Shown: positions 1-7,146 of the stretch, piece by piece
Layout: each line of letters opens with the position of its first letter
Numbering within the stretch: position 1 is the stretch's first letter
Source: CAYLHQ01 sp964628935
GTDB lineage: Bacteria; Acidobacteriota; Polarisedimenticolia; Polarisedimenticolales; DASRJG01
Assembly (NCBI GenBank): GCA_964628935.1
Contig: CAZVOE010000111.1
Location: 1-10,097, forward strand
DNA: 10,097 bases
Direction: 5' to 3'
The notes under the pieces: model-generated
Told to the model about the DNA's origin: nothing
The model's database searches: none
The model's input: only the letters and a program-made list of their open reading frames with translations
Position numbers and translations under genes: made by a program

Positions 1-81
1 GCCCGCCGGATCGAAAAGGCTCAATCCCGAGCGGGGTTGCGCGAGTCGGCGCGCGACGGTCGTTCCGCCCGCGTCAACGGA

Positions 82-1767
82 TCACGCCCGCGCATTGCCT
101 TCGAACTCGTCGACGACGTCGGCCACCGAGATCCGGCGACCGAAGTACCCGACGCGCTCCTCGGCCCCTTCGGCACGCAGGAGGTCGCGCACGGCGGCGT
201 GCGCCGCGACGAGCCGGAAGAGCACCCCTTCCCCCCGAAGGCTCGCGTGCAGGCCCGTGAGCATGCGCGCACCGGCGAGGTCCACGAAGGGCGACGTCGA
301 GAGATCGCACACGACCAGTTTCAAGGGCTCGGTGGCCGAGCGGATTCTCTCCCAGACCGCATTCCGCACGTGCTCGGCGTTGAAGTACAGCAGCGACGCC
401 TCGACGCGGAAGAGGACCGCGCCCGGAATGGCCTCGTTGTCCGGGTTGCGCTCGATATCCGAGAACGCTCGCGTTCCGGGAATGCGACCGAGGAAGGCGA
501 CGTGAGGGTGCGCCGCCCGCCGGATCAGCAACAGCAGCGACACCAGGACGGCCACCATCACGCCCTTGAGAATCCCGAGCACGAGGACCGCAGCGAACGC
601 GACCATGGACACGCCGAACTCGAAACGGCTGATCCGCCAGACGTGGCGCATCTCCCGAATGTTGATCAGTCCCTTCACGGCGACGAGCACGATGGCGGCG
701 AGCACCACGTTGGGCAGGTTGCTCAACATCCCGGTCAGGTAGATGAGGCAAAGACCGATCGTCACCGACGCGAACACGAGGGCGAGCGGCGACTTGGCGC
801 CCGCCTTGTCGTTCACCGAGGACTGCGAGAGGCCGCCGGCCACCGGATACGCCTGAAAGAACGCGACTCCCAGATTCGCCGCGCCGAGACCGAGCAGCTC
901 CTGGCGTGCGTCGATCTCGTAGCCGTTCGCCTGCGCCAACGCGCGCGCGGCGGACACGCCTTCCACGTACGCGAGCAACATGCACGCGAAGGCCAGCGGG
1001 ATCACCCCGTCCACGTCGCGCAGCCGGAGCCCCGGCGCCTGGAACTCGGGCAAGCCCGCGGGAAGCGTGCCGACGACCTTGAAGCCGAGCGCGCCCAGGG
1101 ACGTCAGCGACAGGACGACGATCGACGCCGCGACCACGAAGAGCGCGACCGGGCGGCCCGGGAGGAACTTCTCTCCCAAGAGCAGCACGGTGAGGGCGGC
1201 GACACCGAAGGCCAGGACGGCGGGGTTGGTCTCCGGGATCTGCCCCCAGAGGACGGCGATGCGCTCGAAGAAGTGCTCCCCTCCGCCCTTGACCCCGAGC
1301 AGCTTGGGAAGCTGCGTCATGGCGATCGTGAGCGCCGCGCCGGCCTTGAAGCCGAGGAGGATGCTCTCGCTGATGAAGTTGACGAGGGAGCTCAGGCGGA
1401 AAAGCCACGCCAGAAAACACAGGACCGCGACCAAGAGCGCGGTCAGCGCCGCGATGCTCGCCCACAGAGCCGGATCGCCCTCGGCCATGCCGGCGACGGT
1501 GACCCCGACGAGCATCGAGATCGCCGACGTCGGACCGATCGCGAGCTGACGCGACGTTCCGAAGAGTGCGTAGCACACGCCGCCGACCAGGTAGCCGTAG
1601 ACGCCGTAGTGCGGTGGCAGCCCGGCGAGCGACGCGTAGGCCAGCGACACCGGGATCGCGTAGGCGGCGAGTGTCGCCCCCGCGATGGCGTCTCGAGGCA
1701 GCCACCTCGCTCGATAGGTCGGGAGCCACTCCGCCGGGGGAAACGCCGCACGCCACCCGCGGCTCAC
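82..1767 (-). CDS. SulP-family anion transporter with C-terminal STAS domain
   Basis: The product is a 561-residue inner-membrane transporter of the SulP (SLC26) family, which moves sulfate, bicarbonate or other anions; the substrate cannot be read from sequence. Residues 25-60 give the SulP signature (AIPVSLAYASLAGLPPHYG), 70-82 give GTSRQLAIGPTSA, and 297-330 give the YPVAGGLSQSSVN and AGAKSPLA stretch. Many hydrophobic helices run to about residue 415. A STAS domain occupies about 447-555, with DLSTSPFVDLAGARML where STAS proteins carry their regulatory loop. The length is normal for the family. I chose the GTG at 1767 because GAGGAGG lies just upstream and the GTG overlaps the stop of the DUF2252 gene (GTGA). 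The open frame continues upstream, but there it is Arg/Pro-rich and antisense-like. It is co-transcribed and probably translationally coupled with DUF2252. The family call is firm; the substrate is unknown. Confidence 0.95.
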   Translation of the reverse strand: MSRGWRAAFPPAEWLPTYRARWLPRDAIAGATLAAYAIPVSLAYASLAGLPPHYGVYGYLVGGVCYALFGTSRQLAIGPTSAISMLVGVTVAGMAEGDPALWASIAALTALLVAVLCFLAWLFRLSSLVNFISESILLGFKAGAALTIAMTQLPKLLGVKGGGEHFFERIAVLWGQIPETNPAVLAFGVAALTVLLLGEKFLPGRPVALFVVAASIVVLSLTSLGALGFKVVGTLPAGLPEFQAPGLRLRDVDGVIPLAFACMLLAYVEGVSAARALAQANGYEIDARQELLGLGAANLGVAFFQAYPVAGGLSQSSVNDKAGAKSPLALVFASVTIGLCLIYLTGMLSNLPNVVLAAIVLVAVKGLINIREMRHVWRISRFEFGVSMVAFAAVLVLGILKGVMVAVLVSLLLLIRRAAHPHVAFLGRIPGTRAFSDIERNPDNEAIPGAVLFRVEASLLYFNAEHVRNAVWERIRSATEPLKLVVCDLSTSPFVDLAGARMLTGLHASLRGEGVLFRLVAAHAAVRDLLRAEGAEERVGYFGRRISVADVVDEFEGNARA

Positions 1768-3188
1768 CTGGCCTCCTCGGTGACCGCTTCCACCGTGCCC
1801 TTGCGAACGGCACGAACGAGGGCGGCGTGGTCTTTCTCGTTCTGGTCCGCGTAGGCGACGGCGAACGCCGCGATGGCCCGGTCGAAGGCGTCGCTCTTCC
1901 CCATGTACCCGCTGAGCGCGGCCGAACTCCCGGAACGCGCGTGGGAGAGCGCGAGCGCACGGCCGCACCACGTTGCGTAGAGGCTCATCTCGGGAACGCC
2001 GAACGTCTCCACGCGGATGCTGATCTTGATGTCGCGCAGCTGGCGGACGAAGTAGTGGCGCTTCGGGCCCCGGCTCCATCCGAGAAACAGGTCGCTGGCG
2101 GGCTGCATGAGGCGGTAGCCGTTCACCACGCGCTGGCCGTGGTTGGGAAAGACGCTCGCGCCCGCGAACCGCTCGAGCACCGACGCACGCGCCTCCTTGA
2201 CCTGGAGAAAGAGGGGGTCGCCTTCTCCGGCCATGAAGAGGAACACCCAGCAGGCGGTCCCGACGCTGCCGATCCCCACCACCTTGATCGCGGCGTCCTT
2301 GATCTCGTATCGGTCGAGAAGGGACTGCGACGAGTGCGGTAGGGTGTCGCGATATGCGGCGAGGACGTCTCGCAACGTCCTCTGAATGTCACCCGGAGGG
2401 TAGCCCTCGAGGTGGAAGATCGTCGGAAGCTGATCCTTGATCCTGGGCATCTCCCCCTTGCGCTCCACCAGCTTCGGGAAGATGTCCTCCGCGATGCTGC
2501 GCGCGCGCTCTTTCTGGAGACGCTTCAGGGCCCTCTGGCGGATGGCGGGATCCTTGATGTCCGCGACGAGTTCGTCCGCCCCCAGCGAGGTGTACCACAG
2601 CTCGAGCGTTTTCATCCGGCTGAACTCGGCCATGGACTCGCGATACGTGCGGACGCAGGTCGCGACCACGTCCTTCGCGGCGGCCTCGCCGATACTCCGG
2701 TCGCGGCAGGCCACGACGAAGCTCGCTGCGAGCCGCTTGACGTCCCACTCCCACGGGGCCGGCAGGGTCTCGTCGAGGTCGTTGATCGAGAAGATGACCT
2801 TGCGCTCCGGCGTGGCGAACCCGCCGAAGTTGCTCAAGTGAGCGTCCCCGCAGCACTGCACGCGGATCCCACTGACCGGCGTCGTCGCGAGGTCCGTCGC
2901 CATCGTGAGGGCCGCACCCCGGTAGAAGGTGAACGGGGAGCGCACCATGCGGCCATGGCGCAGGGGGAGAAGCTCGGGCAAGCGACCCTTCTCGGCCTCG
3001 AGCACCAGTTCGACCGGGTCCGGTCGGTCTCGGGGAGATTTCCAGCCCGCGTGGGCTTCACGGGGACACGTCTCCCGCAGAGCCTTTCCCGCCGCGTAGC
3101 GTTCCTTCAACGTCCCGCCGGAGCGCGCGACCGGAACCGTCGGCTCGGAAACCGGCGCCATGGGCTTGGTGCGTTTCGTATCGGCCAT
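1764..3188 (-). CDS. DUF2252 family protein (COG4320), kinase-like
   Basis: The product is a 474-residue soluble protein of the DUF2252 family, which has no assigned reaction that I know of. Residues 77-165 carry the family signature: HGRMVRSPFTFYRG, then CGDAHLSNFGGF (113-124), then INDLDETLPAPWEWDVKRLAASF (136-157). A G-(D)-x-H-x-x-N motif followed by an acidic DLDE resembles the catalytic loop and metal-binding acid of aminoglycoside-phosphotransferase-type kinases. A glycine-rich GIGSVGT (305-311) and a lysine in FLQVKEA (about 331) could act as the nucleotide loop and lysine. Kinase activity is inference. The ATG at 3188 was chosen over a start 27 bases upstream because AAGAGG lies at correct spacing before it. 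Its stop overlaps the start of the SulP gene by four bases. The N-terminal 25 residues are Lys/Pro-rich and probably disordered. A GATAAT sequence at 3220-3225 may be its -10 element. Confidence 0.93.
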   Translation of the reverse strand: MADTKRTKPMAPVSEPTVPVARSGGTLKERYAAGKALRETCPREAHAGWKSPRDRPDPVELVLEAEKGRLPELLPLRHGRMVRSPFTFYRGAALTMATDLATTPVSGIRVQCCGDAHLSNFGGFATPERKVIFSINDLDETLPAPWEWDVKRLAASFVVACRDRSIGEAAAKDVVATCVRTYRESMAEFSRMKTLELWYTSLGADELVADIKDPAIRQRALKRLQKERARSIAEDIFPKLVERKGEMPRIKDQLPTIFHLEGYPPGDIQRTLRDVLAAYRDTLPHSSQSLLDRYEIKDAAIKVVGIGSVGTACWVFLFMAGEGDPLFLQVKEARASVLERFAGASVFPNHGQRVVNGYRLMQPASDLFLGWSRGPKRHYFVRQLRDIKISIRVETFGVPEMSLYATWCGRALALSHARSGSSAALSGYMGKSDAFDRAIAAFAVAYADQNEKDHAALVRAVRKGTVEAVTEEAR

Positions 3189-3219
3189 GGGGACCTCTTC
3201 CCGTGCCTCGCGCACGACG

Positions 3220-3225
3220 ATTATC
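3220..3225 (-). promoter_or_regulatory. Possible -10 element for the DUF2252-SulP operon
   Basis: The minus strand reads GATAAT, five of six matches to the sigma-70 -10 consensus, inside an otherwise GC-rich divergent intergenic region (3189-3340). It lies about 32 bases upstream of the DUF2252 ATG. I could not find a convincing -35 at 16-18 bases, so this is weak evidence. Confidence 0.25.
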
Positions 3226-3340
3226 GCGCCGAACGCGCCGCTCGGAGGGCGGAAATCGAACGCGTTTCCTGATATTCCTCTCCCTCACCATTCAGCACGC
3301 GCGGGCGATGCCGGCGCGGGCACATCCAGGGAGGTCGGCG

Positions 3341-4585
3341 ATGAAGATCCTGGTCTTCGGCGGTTCGGGAAAGATCGGCTCGGCGGTGGCCTGGGACCTC
3401 GCGAAGGACCCCGAGGTCGAGCGGATCGGGATCGTGGGGCGAAACCTCGCCTCCCTGAAGCGGGTCGCCTCCTGGATCGGATCCCAAAAGGTCGTCCCCG
3501 TGGCGGCGGACGTCGAGGACCGGAGGGCGGTGGTCGAGGCGATGCGGGGTTACGACGCAGGGGCCCTCGCCCTCCCCGACCGCCGGACGAGCTACAAGCT
3601 GGTCGAGGCCGCGATCGAGGCGCGGCTCCCGATCGTCGACATGCTCGAGGAGTACCACCGGCGGCCCGACCCCTACGAGACCGAGGGGCTCGAGTTGCCG
3701 GAGGGGGTCGATCTCCGCGCCTATGGCGAGTGGCTCCACGCGGAGGCCGTCCGGAAGGGGGTCACCTTCCTCGACGGGATGGGGTTCGCGCCGGGGTTGA
3801 GCAACGTGACCGTCGGCGAGGGGATCCGCAAACTGGACTCCGCGACCCGCGCGGTCGCCCGGGTCGGCGGCATCCCGGAGAAATCCGCCGCCGCCAGGCA
3901 CCCGCTCCGCTACATGATCACGTGGGCCTTCGACCACGTCCTCCGCGAGTACATGATCCGTCCCGAGGTACGCAAGGAGGGGAAGGTCGTCGAAGTCCCG
4001 GCGGGGAGCGACCGCGAGACCTTTCGCTTCGACCGCTTCGGCAAGGACGAGATTCTCGAATGCGCGGTCACGCCCGGGATGCCGAGCTTCATGACGAGCC
4101 GCCCCCAGCTGACCGACTTCGCGGAGAAGACGGTCCGGTGGCCCGGCCACTGGTCGGGGGTCGATACGCTCAAGGAGTGCGGCCTCCTCGATCTCGACCC
4201 GGTCGACTTCCGGGGAACGCGGATCGTCCCGCGTGAATTCCTCCTCGCCGTCGTCACGCCGCGGCTGCAGGCGCGGGACGGCGAGGGCGACGTTTGCGTC
4301 ATGTACAACACGGTCGTCGGCACGAAGAACGGAAGACCCGCGACGGTCGAGTACCACCTCTGGGACGAGGCCGACAAGGCGAACGGGATCTCCTCGATGA
4401 TGCGCGTTACGGGGTTCCCCGTCGCGATCGCCGCCCGGATGCTCGCGAAGCGCACCGTGGAGCGGCCGGGGATCGTCCCTCCCGAGGACGCCATCACGGG
4501 TCCGCTCTACGATGCGTTCCTCGAAGAACTCGGGAAGCGGAACATCCGCGTCGAGGAGACGCTGAAAGAGGCGGCGGCGGTCTGA
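3341..4585 (+). CDS. Saccharopine dehydrogenase-like NAD(P)-dependent oxidoreductase
   Basis: The product is a 414-residue cytosolic oxidoreductase of the saccharopine dehydrogenase / lysine 6-dehydrogenase-like family. The N-terminal Rossmann domain begins MKILVFGGSGKIGSA with the dinucleotide-binding GGSGKIG at residues 7-13, followed by an acidic strand end near AADVEDRRAV (56-65). The family's LDGMGFAPGLSNV lies at 144-156 and GGIPE at 176-180. A C-terminal catalytic/dimer domain contains TVRWPGHW (264-271) and RVTGFPVAIAARML (355-368). Family members act in lysine, polyamine or carboxyspermidine metabolism, but no partner gene of those pathways is adjacent, so the substrate is open. The ATG at 3341 has GGGAGG eight bases upstream; the frame is open further upstream but lacks a better site. 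It is the only confidently plus-strand gene, divergent from DUF2252 and convergent with the small gene at 4600-4872. Confidence 0.9.
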   Translation: MKILVFGGSGKIGSAVAWDLAKDPEVERIGIVGRNLASLKRVASWIGSQKVVPVAADVEDRRAVVEAMRGYDAGALALPDRRTSYKLVEAAIEARLPIVDMLEEYHRRPDPYETEGLELPEGVDLRAYGEWLHAEAVRKGVTFLDGMGFAPGLSNVTVGEGIRKLDSATRAVARVGGIPEKSAAARHPLRYMITWAFDHVLREYMIRPEVRKEGKVVEVPAGSDRETFRFDRFGKDEILECAVTPGMPSFMTSRPQLTDFAEKTVRWPGHWSGVDTLKECGLLDLDPVDFRGTRIVPREFLLAVVTPRLQARDGEGDVCVMYNTVVGTKNGRPATVEYHLWDEADKANGISSMMRVTGFPVAIAARMLAKRTVERPGIVPPEDAITGPLYDAFLEELGKRNIRVEETLKEAAAV

Positions 4586-4587
4586 GC

Positions 4588-4609
4588 GGGAGGTCGGGGC
4601 TACCCTCCC
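4588..4609 (+). terminator. Weak GC-rich hairpin between convergent genes
   Basis: GGGAGG at 4588-4593 can pair with CCTCCC at 4604-4609 in the short space between the stop of the oxidoreductase (4585) and the stop of the small minus-strand gene (4600). No T-tract follows on either strand, so this would be at best a weak or Rho-assisted bidirectional terminator. Confidence 0.2.
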
Positions 4610-4872
4610 CGGTTCCCCTTCGGGAAGATTCGCGTCGGATGGCCGTGCCCGTGCGCGAACTCGCGCGGCGCCCCTCCTTCCGTCGACCCGACCGAAGACC
4701 CCTCGGCCCCCAGCACTTCGAGTTTTCCTTCCTCGATGAGGCGTGCGACGGCCGGCAGCCTCGGAGCATCGTCGGCGACGTTCCCGGTCTGCCCCGGCCC
4801 GAGGTGGAGGACCCGGCCTCCTCCGAGCGGAACCCGGAGCGGCGCGCGGGTCGTGTTCCGGATCGCTTTCAT
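4600..4872 (-). CDS. Small conserved-looking hypothetical protein, 90 aa
   Basis: This 90-residue protein has no family I can name. It starts MKAIRNTTRAPLRVPLGGG and continues RVLHLGPGQTGNVADD, a beta-rich segment with an LHLGPGQTG turn, then a helix LPAVARLIEEGKLEVLG (residues about 47-63). The tail is Gly/Ser/His-rich with HGHGHP and looks disordered. The start is decided by GGAGG six bases before the ATG at 4872; an upstream in-frame start exists but would skip this site. The regular composition of the first 60 residues and the strong ribosome binding site argue that it is a real gene. The His-rich tail next to a metal permease could bind metal, but that is speculation. It lies about 150 bases downstream of the permease, on the same strand, and converges on the oxidoreductase. 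Confidence 0.65.
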   Translation of the reverse strand: MKAIRNTTRAPLRVPLGGGRVLHLGPGQTGNVADDAPRLPAVARLIEEGKLEVLGAEGSSVGSTEGGAPREFAHGHGHPTRIFPKGNRGG

Positions 4873-4993
4873 TTCGGACCTCCATACACGCGGAACCGGG
4901 AACAATGTAGGCCCCGGCGGGGAGCCGGCACCAGCGGAAACTCCGCCCGCGCCGCAGGGGCCGTTTCAGGGGGCCGGAGAGCAGCGTCGTGGC

Positions 4994-5009
4994 GGTCGGC
5001 AGCCCGACC
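4994..5009 (-). terminator. Hairpin downstream of the permease
   Basis: A perfect 6-bp stem (GGTCGG / CCGACC) with a four-base loop begins 17 bases after the permease stop. It could end the arsR-permease transcript, but no U-tract follows. The rest of 4873-5025 is GC-rich with no other recognisable signal. Confidence 0.3.
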
Positions 5010-5025
5010 CGAACGAACGGATCCT

Positions 5026-6207
5026 TCAGCCGACGATCGCGCCGTAGACCCACCCGGTAAGCGCCGCGAGCACGATGACCAACCCGCAGTACGCGACGGT
5101 CTTCTTCGCTCCCAGGTAGGAGTGGAGAACGAGCATGCTCGGAAGCGAGAGCGCGGGCCCCGCGAGCAGGAGGGCGAGCGCGGGCCCCTCCCCCATCCCC
5201 GACCCGAGGAGGGTCTGGAGGATCGGGACCTCGGTGAGCGTCGCGAAGTACATGAAGGCCCCGGCGACGGACGCGACGAGATTGGCCTCGACGGTGTTCC
5301 CCCCGACGGCGGCGCTCACCCAGGACGACGGGATCAGCCCCGCGTCCGATCCCGGCCGGCCCATCAGCCATCCGGAGAGGACGATCCCGCCGAGAAGGAG
5401 CGGAGTGATCTGCTTCGCGAACCCCCACGTCGCCTGCATCCAGGACACCAACTCGTCGCGACGGAACCAGCGGACGACCATCCAGCCCAAGGCGACGAGG
5501 AGCGCGACCGTCAGGTGCCAGTGGACCCGGTGCACCGCCGCGAAGACCCCGACTTCACGGTTGGGGGCTCCCCAGTTCGCGAAGACGAGGATCGCGACCA
5601 TCGTCCCGAAGAAAAGGGCGTCCTTCGCCGGACCGCGTGCCCTCTCCGCCGGGTCGTCCTGGGCGAACGGGTCGGGGCCGCTCGCGAGACGGGCCGCGTC
5701 TTCCTCCCGGAAGATCACCGCCATGAGGACGCCGACGACGAGCGCGAAACCCACGGCGCCGATCGCCCGTGCCATCCCGAGTCGAATCCCGAGAACGCGC
5801 GCGGTCAGGATCATGGCGAGGACGTTGATCGCGGGACCGGAGTAGAGAAACGCCGTGGCGGGGCCGAGCCCGGCCCCTCGCTTGTAGATCCCGGCGAAAA
5901 GCGGGAGAACGGTGCAGGAGCAGACGGCGAGGACGCTCCCCGATACCGACGCGACGCCGTACGCGACGGACCGGGGTGCGCGCGAGCCGAGGTAGCGCAT
6001 CACCGCTCCCTGGCTCACGAACTGCCCGATCGCTCCCGCGATGAAAAACGCCGGGACGAGGCACAGGAGCACGTGCTCCCGCGCGTACTCCTTGACGAGA
6101 AAGAGCCCTTCGAGGAACGCCCTCTGCGTGCGGGGCGCCTCGATCGGGAGAAAGTACGCCGCCCCGAACGCCGCGAGCAGGAGGAGGAGCTTCGTGCGCT
6201 CCTTCAC
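5026..6207 (-). CDS. ArsP/COG0701-type permease (metal or metalloid efflux)
   Basis: The product is a 393-residue inner-membrane permease of the COG0701/PF03773 group, which includes ArsP organoarsenical exporters and other putative metal efflux permeases. About eight to ten hydrophobic helices are visible in two halves. The first half carries the hallmark AVCSCTVLPLFAGIYKRGAG (95-113) with CSC at 96-98, then FLYSGPAINVLAM (120-132). The second half carries the paired repeat FATLTEVPILQTLL (321-334) and LLAGPALSLPSMLVL (347-361). A charged cytoplasmic loop at about 167-197 separates the halves. The start is a GTG at 6207 with only a modest GGGG upstream, 14 bases after the thioredoxin-like stop, so it is probably translated with that gene. 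The adjacent arsR with a CxC metal site suggests induction by arsenite, antimonite or another thiophilic metal. The exact substrate (inorganic, methylated or a divalent metal) is not determined. Confidence 0.9.
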   Translation of the reverse strand: MKERTKLLLLLAAFGAAYFLPIEAPRTQRAFLEGLFLVKEYAREHVLLCLVPAFFIAGAIGQFVSQGAVMRYLGSRAPRSVAYGVASVSGSVLAVCSCTVLPLFAGIYKRGAGLGPATAFLYSGPAINVLAMILTARVLGIRLGMARAIGAVGFALVVGVLMAVIFREEDAARLASGPDPFAQDDPAERARGPAKDALFFGTMVAILVFANWGAPNREVGVFAAVHRVHWHLTVALLVALGWMVVRWFRRDELVSWMQATWGFAKQITPLLLGGIVLSGWLMGRPGSDAGLIPSSWVSAAVGGNTVEANLVASVAGAFMYFATLTEVPILQTLLGSGMGEGPALALLLAGPALSLPSMLVLHSYLGAKKTVAYCGLVIVLAALTGWVYGAIVG

Positions 6208-6221
6208 CGTGGACCCCGGGC

Positions 6222-6473
6222 TCAGTCGAGGCCGAGGAGCTTTCGGACCTCCTCGGCCTTCGGAATGCGCCCCGACAGGACGACTCGCCCGTCGAACGCG
6301 ACCGCCGGCGTGCTCAGCACGCCCAACTCGACCATGCGATCGATCGACGTGCTCTTCTGCACGACGCAGCCGAGCTTGGCTCCGTCGACGACGTGCTGGA
6401 CCACGCGATGGGTCTCATGGCAGCGGGGACAGCCGGGCCCGAGGATCTCGATGACTCGAACGGGAATGGCCAT
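6222..6473 (-). CDS. Thioredoxin-like small redox-active disulfide protein (CPRC)
   Basis: The product is an 83-residue thioredoxin-fold protein of the TM0996/MTH895 type (thioredoxin_3-like). It starts MAIPVRVIEILGPGCPRCHE with the redox-active CPRC at residues 15-18, and it has the cis-proline segment LSTPAVAFDGRVVLSG (53-68) and a terminal helix PKAEEVRKLLGL. This mini-thioredoxin type commonly sits beside COG0701 permeases and ArsR regulators, where it probably reduces or passes on thiol-bound metal; that role is inference. The ATG at 6473 has GGAGGA a few bases upstream. An in-frame upstream extension exists but is Ser/Pro-rich and ignores this site. It has no signal peptide, so it is probably cytosolic. 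It is the second-last gene of the operon, 14 bases before the permease. Confidence 0.88.
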   Translation of the reverse strand: MAIPVRVIEILGPGCPRCHETHRVVQHVVDGAKLGCVVQKSTSIDRMVELGVLSTPAVAFDGRVVLSGRIPKAEEVRKLLGLD

Positions 6474-6588
6474 GGTTCCTCCGTGGGCGAGAACGGAGCC
6501 CAAAGATCCTGGTCGCGACGAAACAGGAACCGATTCCGATGGTGAGGAGGCCAATGAGCAGGAGGACGACGACGAGGGATCGACGCAC
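6415..6588 (-). CDS. Possible small membrane protein overlapping the thioredoxin-like gene
   Basis: A 57-codon minus-strand frame begins at a GTG with CGGAG eight bases upstream and reads MRRSLVVVLLLIGLLTIGIG, then SCFVATRIFGLRSR. That is a positively charged N-terminus and one clear transmembrane or signal helix (about residues 4-27). The codons of the hydrophobic part end mostly in C or G like the neighbours. The tail is Arg/Ser/His-rich and runs 59 bases into the thioredoxin-like gene in a different frame, which is unusual. It may be a genuine small protein, or a membrane anchor whose C-terminus has been altered by a frameshift or assembly error. The family is not recognised. Confidence 0.4.
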   Translation of the reverse strand: MRRSLVVVLLLIGLLTIGIGSCFVATRIFGLRSRPRRNHGHSRSSHRDPRARLSPLP

Positions 6589-6589
6589 G

Positions 6590-6738
6590 GTGCAGACTCC
6601 GCGCTCACGCGCGGTAACAGGTGCTCAGCTCCTCGAGGTCCCGGCGGCGGACGTCCCGGACCTTCCGGCGATCCTCTGCGAGCCGGGCGTCGCCCCGCGC
6701 TTCGTCGTCGGCCACGACTATCGCTGGTATTCGGCCTG
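6590..6738 (+). other. Unresolved partial ORF touching the scaffold gap
   Basis: Two overlapping frames compete here. On the plus strand a frame from a GTG at 6590 reads into the gap and includes LLEVPAADVPDLPAILCEPG and RFVVGHDYRWYSA, with a natural amino-acid mix but no good ribosome binding site. On the minus strand a frame comes out of the gap and ends at a TGA at 6605-6607 (residues ending RRRDLEELSTCYRA), 16 bases before the small membrane ORF, which suits an operon, although it is Arg-rich. The gap prevents a decision, and I assign no function. Confidence 0.2.
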
Positions 6739-6748
6739 NNNNNNNNNN
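6739..6748. other. Scaffold gap (10 Ns)
   Basis: Ten consecutive Ns join two assembled pieces; the true length is probably unknown. The gap removes the C-terminus and stop of arsR and the start or end of whatever lies at 6605-6738. The minus-strand sequence just before the gap is GAGGAGGTTGA, which could be a ribosome binding site for a gene starting inside the gap. Confidence 0.95.
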
Positions 6749-7059
6749 TCAACCTCCTCGACTACGGCTGCATGCGAACCTTCGCCCCGCGCTTCGTGCA
6801 GGATCCAGTCCAGAGCACGGGCGACCGCGGGGCTCGCCGGAGCGGGCGGAAGCCCGTAGAAGCGCCACTTCCCCTCACGGCGCCGCGTGACGAGCCCCGC
6901 CCGCTCGAGGGTGTCCATGTGCTTCGACACCGTCGCGGGAGAAAGGCCGAGGACGTGGATGAGCTGGCAGAGACAAAGCTCGCCGTCCTTGACGGCGAGG
7001 AGGGCGCGGACCCGGTTCTCGTCGCTCAGCGCCTTCGCGATCGAAACGATTTCCCGCAC
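6749..7059 (-). CDS. arsR: ArsR-family metal(loid)-sensing repressor (C-terminus lost in gap)
   Basis: The 103 visible residues form a winged-helix ArsR/SmtB repressor. The order is VREIVSIAKALSDENRVRAL, then GELCLCQLIHVLGLSPATVS (26-45), then the recognition helix and wing to REGKWRFYGLP. The ELCLC motif (Cys29, Cys31) matches the ELCVC metalloid-binding site of E. coli-type ArsR proteins, so arsenite or antimonite sensing is likely; a third ligand is not obvious. The protein would derepress its own operon when metal binds. The start is the GTG at 7059 with CGGAG seven bases upstream. An in-frame extension to 7119 exists but would read through the promoter. The frame is still open at the gap (GAN), so only the last few residues are missing, as judged from usual ArsR length. 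It heads the thioredoxin-like/permease operon. Confidence 0.9.
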
Positions 7060-7074
7060 GGGAGTGCTCCGTTG

Positions 7075-7119
7075 CTTCGTCGGACATCGAAGTGTAGCGC
7101 TTCCCGGAACGCCGCGCAA
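7075..7119 (-). promoter_or_regulatory. arsR promoter with overlapping inverted repeat (candidate operator)
   Basis: On the minus strand TTGCGC (7114-7119) and TACACT (7091-7096) are separated by exactly 17 bases, a fair sigma-70 promoter. An imperfect inverted repeat with CTTCG and CGAAG arms (7075-7092) overlaps the end of the -10 and the expected start of transcription, just upstream of the arsR GTG at 7059. This is where an autoregulating ArsR would bind. The arms are short, so the operator call is tentative. Confidence 0.45.
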
Positions 7120-7146
7120 CGGCGCCCGCGTCCGTCGCCGGGTGTC

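Noticed and set aside
1..81. Terminator or gene left of the SulP stop
   Set aside because: Only short GC inverted repeats (such as GCGCG/CGCGC near 40-55) are present, with no convincing stem plus T-tract and no supported reading frame.
37..1854. 605-codon plus-strand open frame opposite the SulP gene
   Set aside because: It is extremely rich in Arg, Glu, Asp and Gly with no family motifs, and lies antisense to a transporter with clear SulP and STAS signatures. It is a high-GC shadow frame.
3221..5428. 735-codon minus-strand frame across the oxidoreductase and part of the permease
   Set aside because: Arg/Asp-rich sequence without motifs, antisense to the Rossmann oxidoreductase and out of frame with the small gene and the permease.
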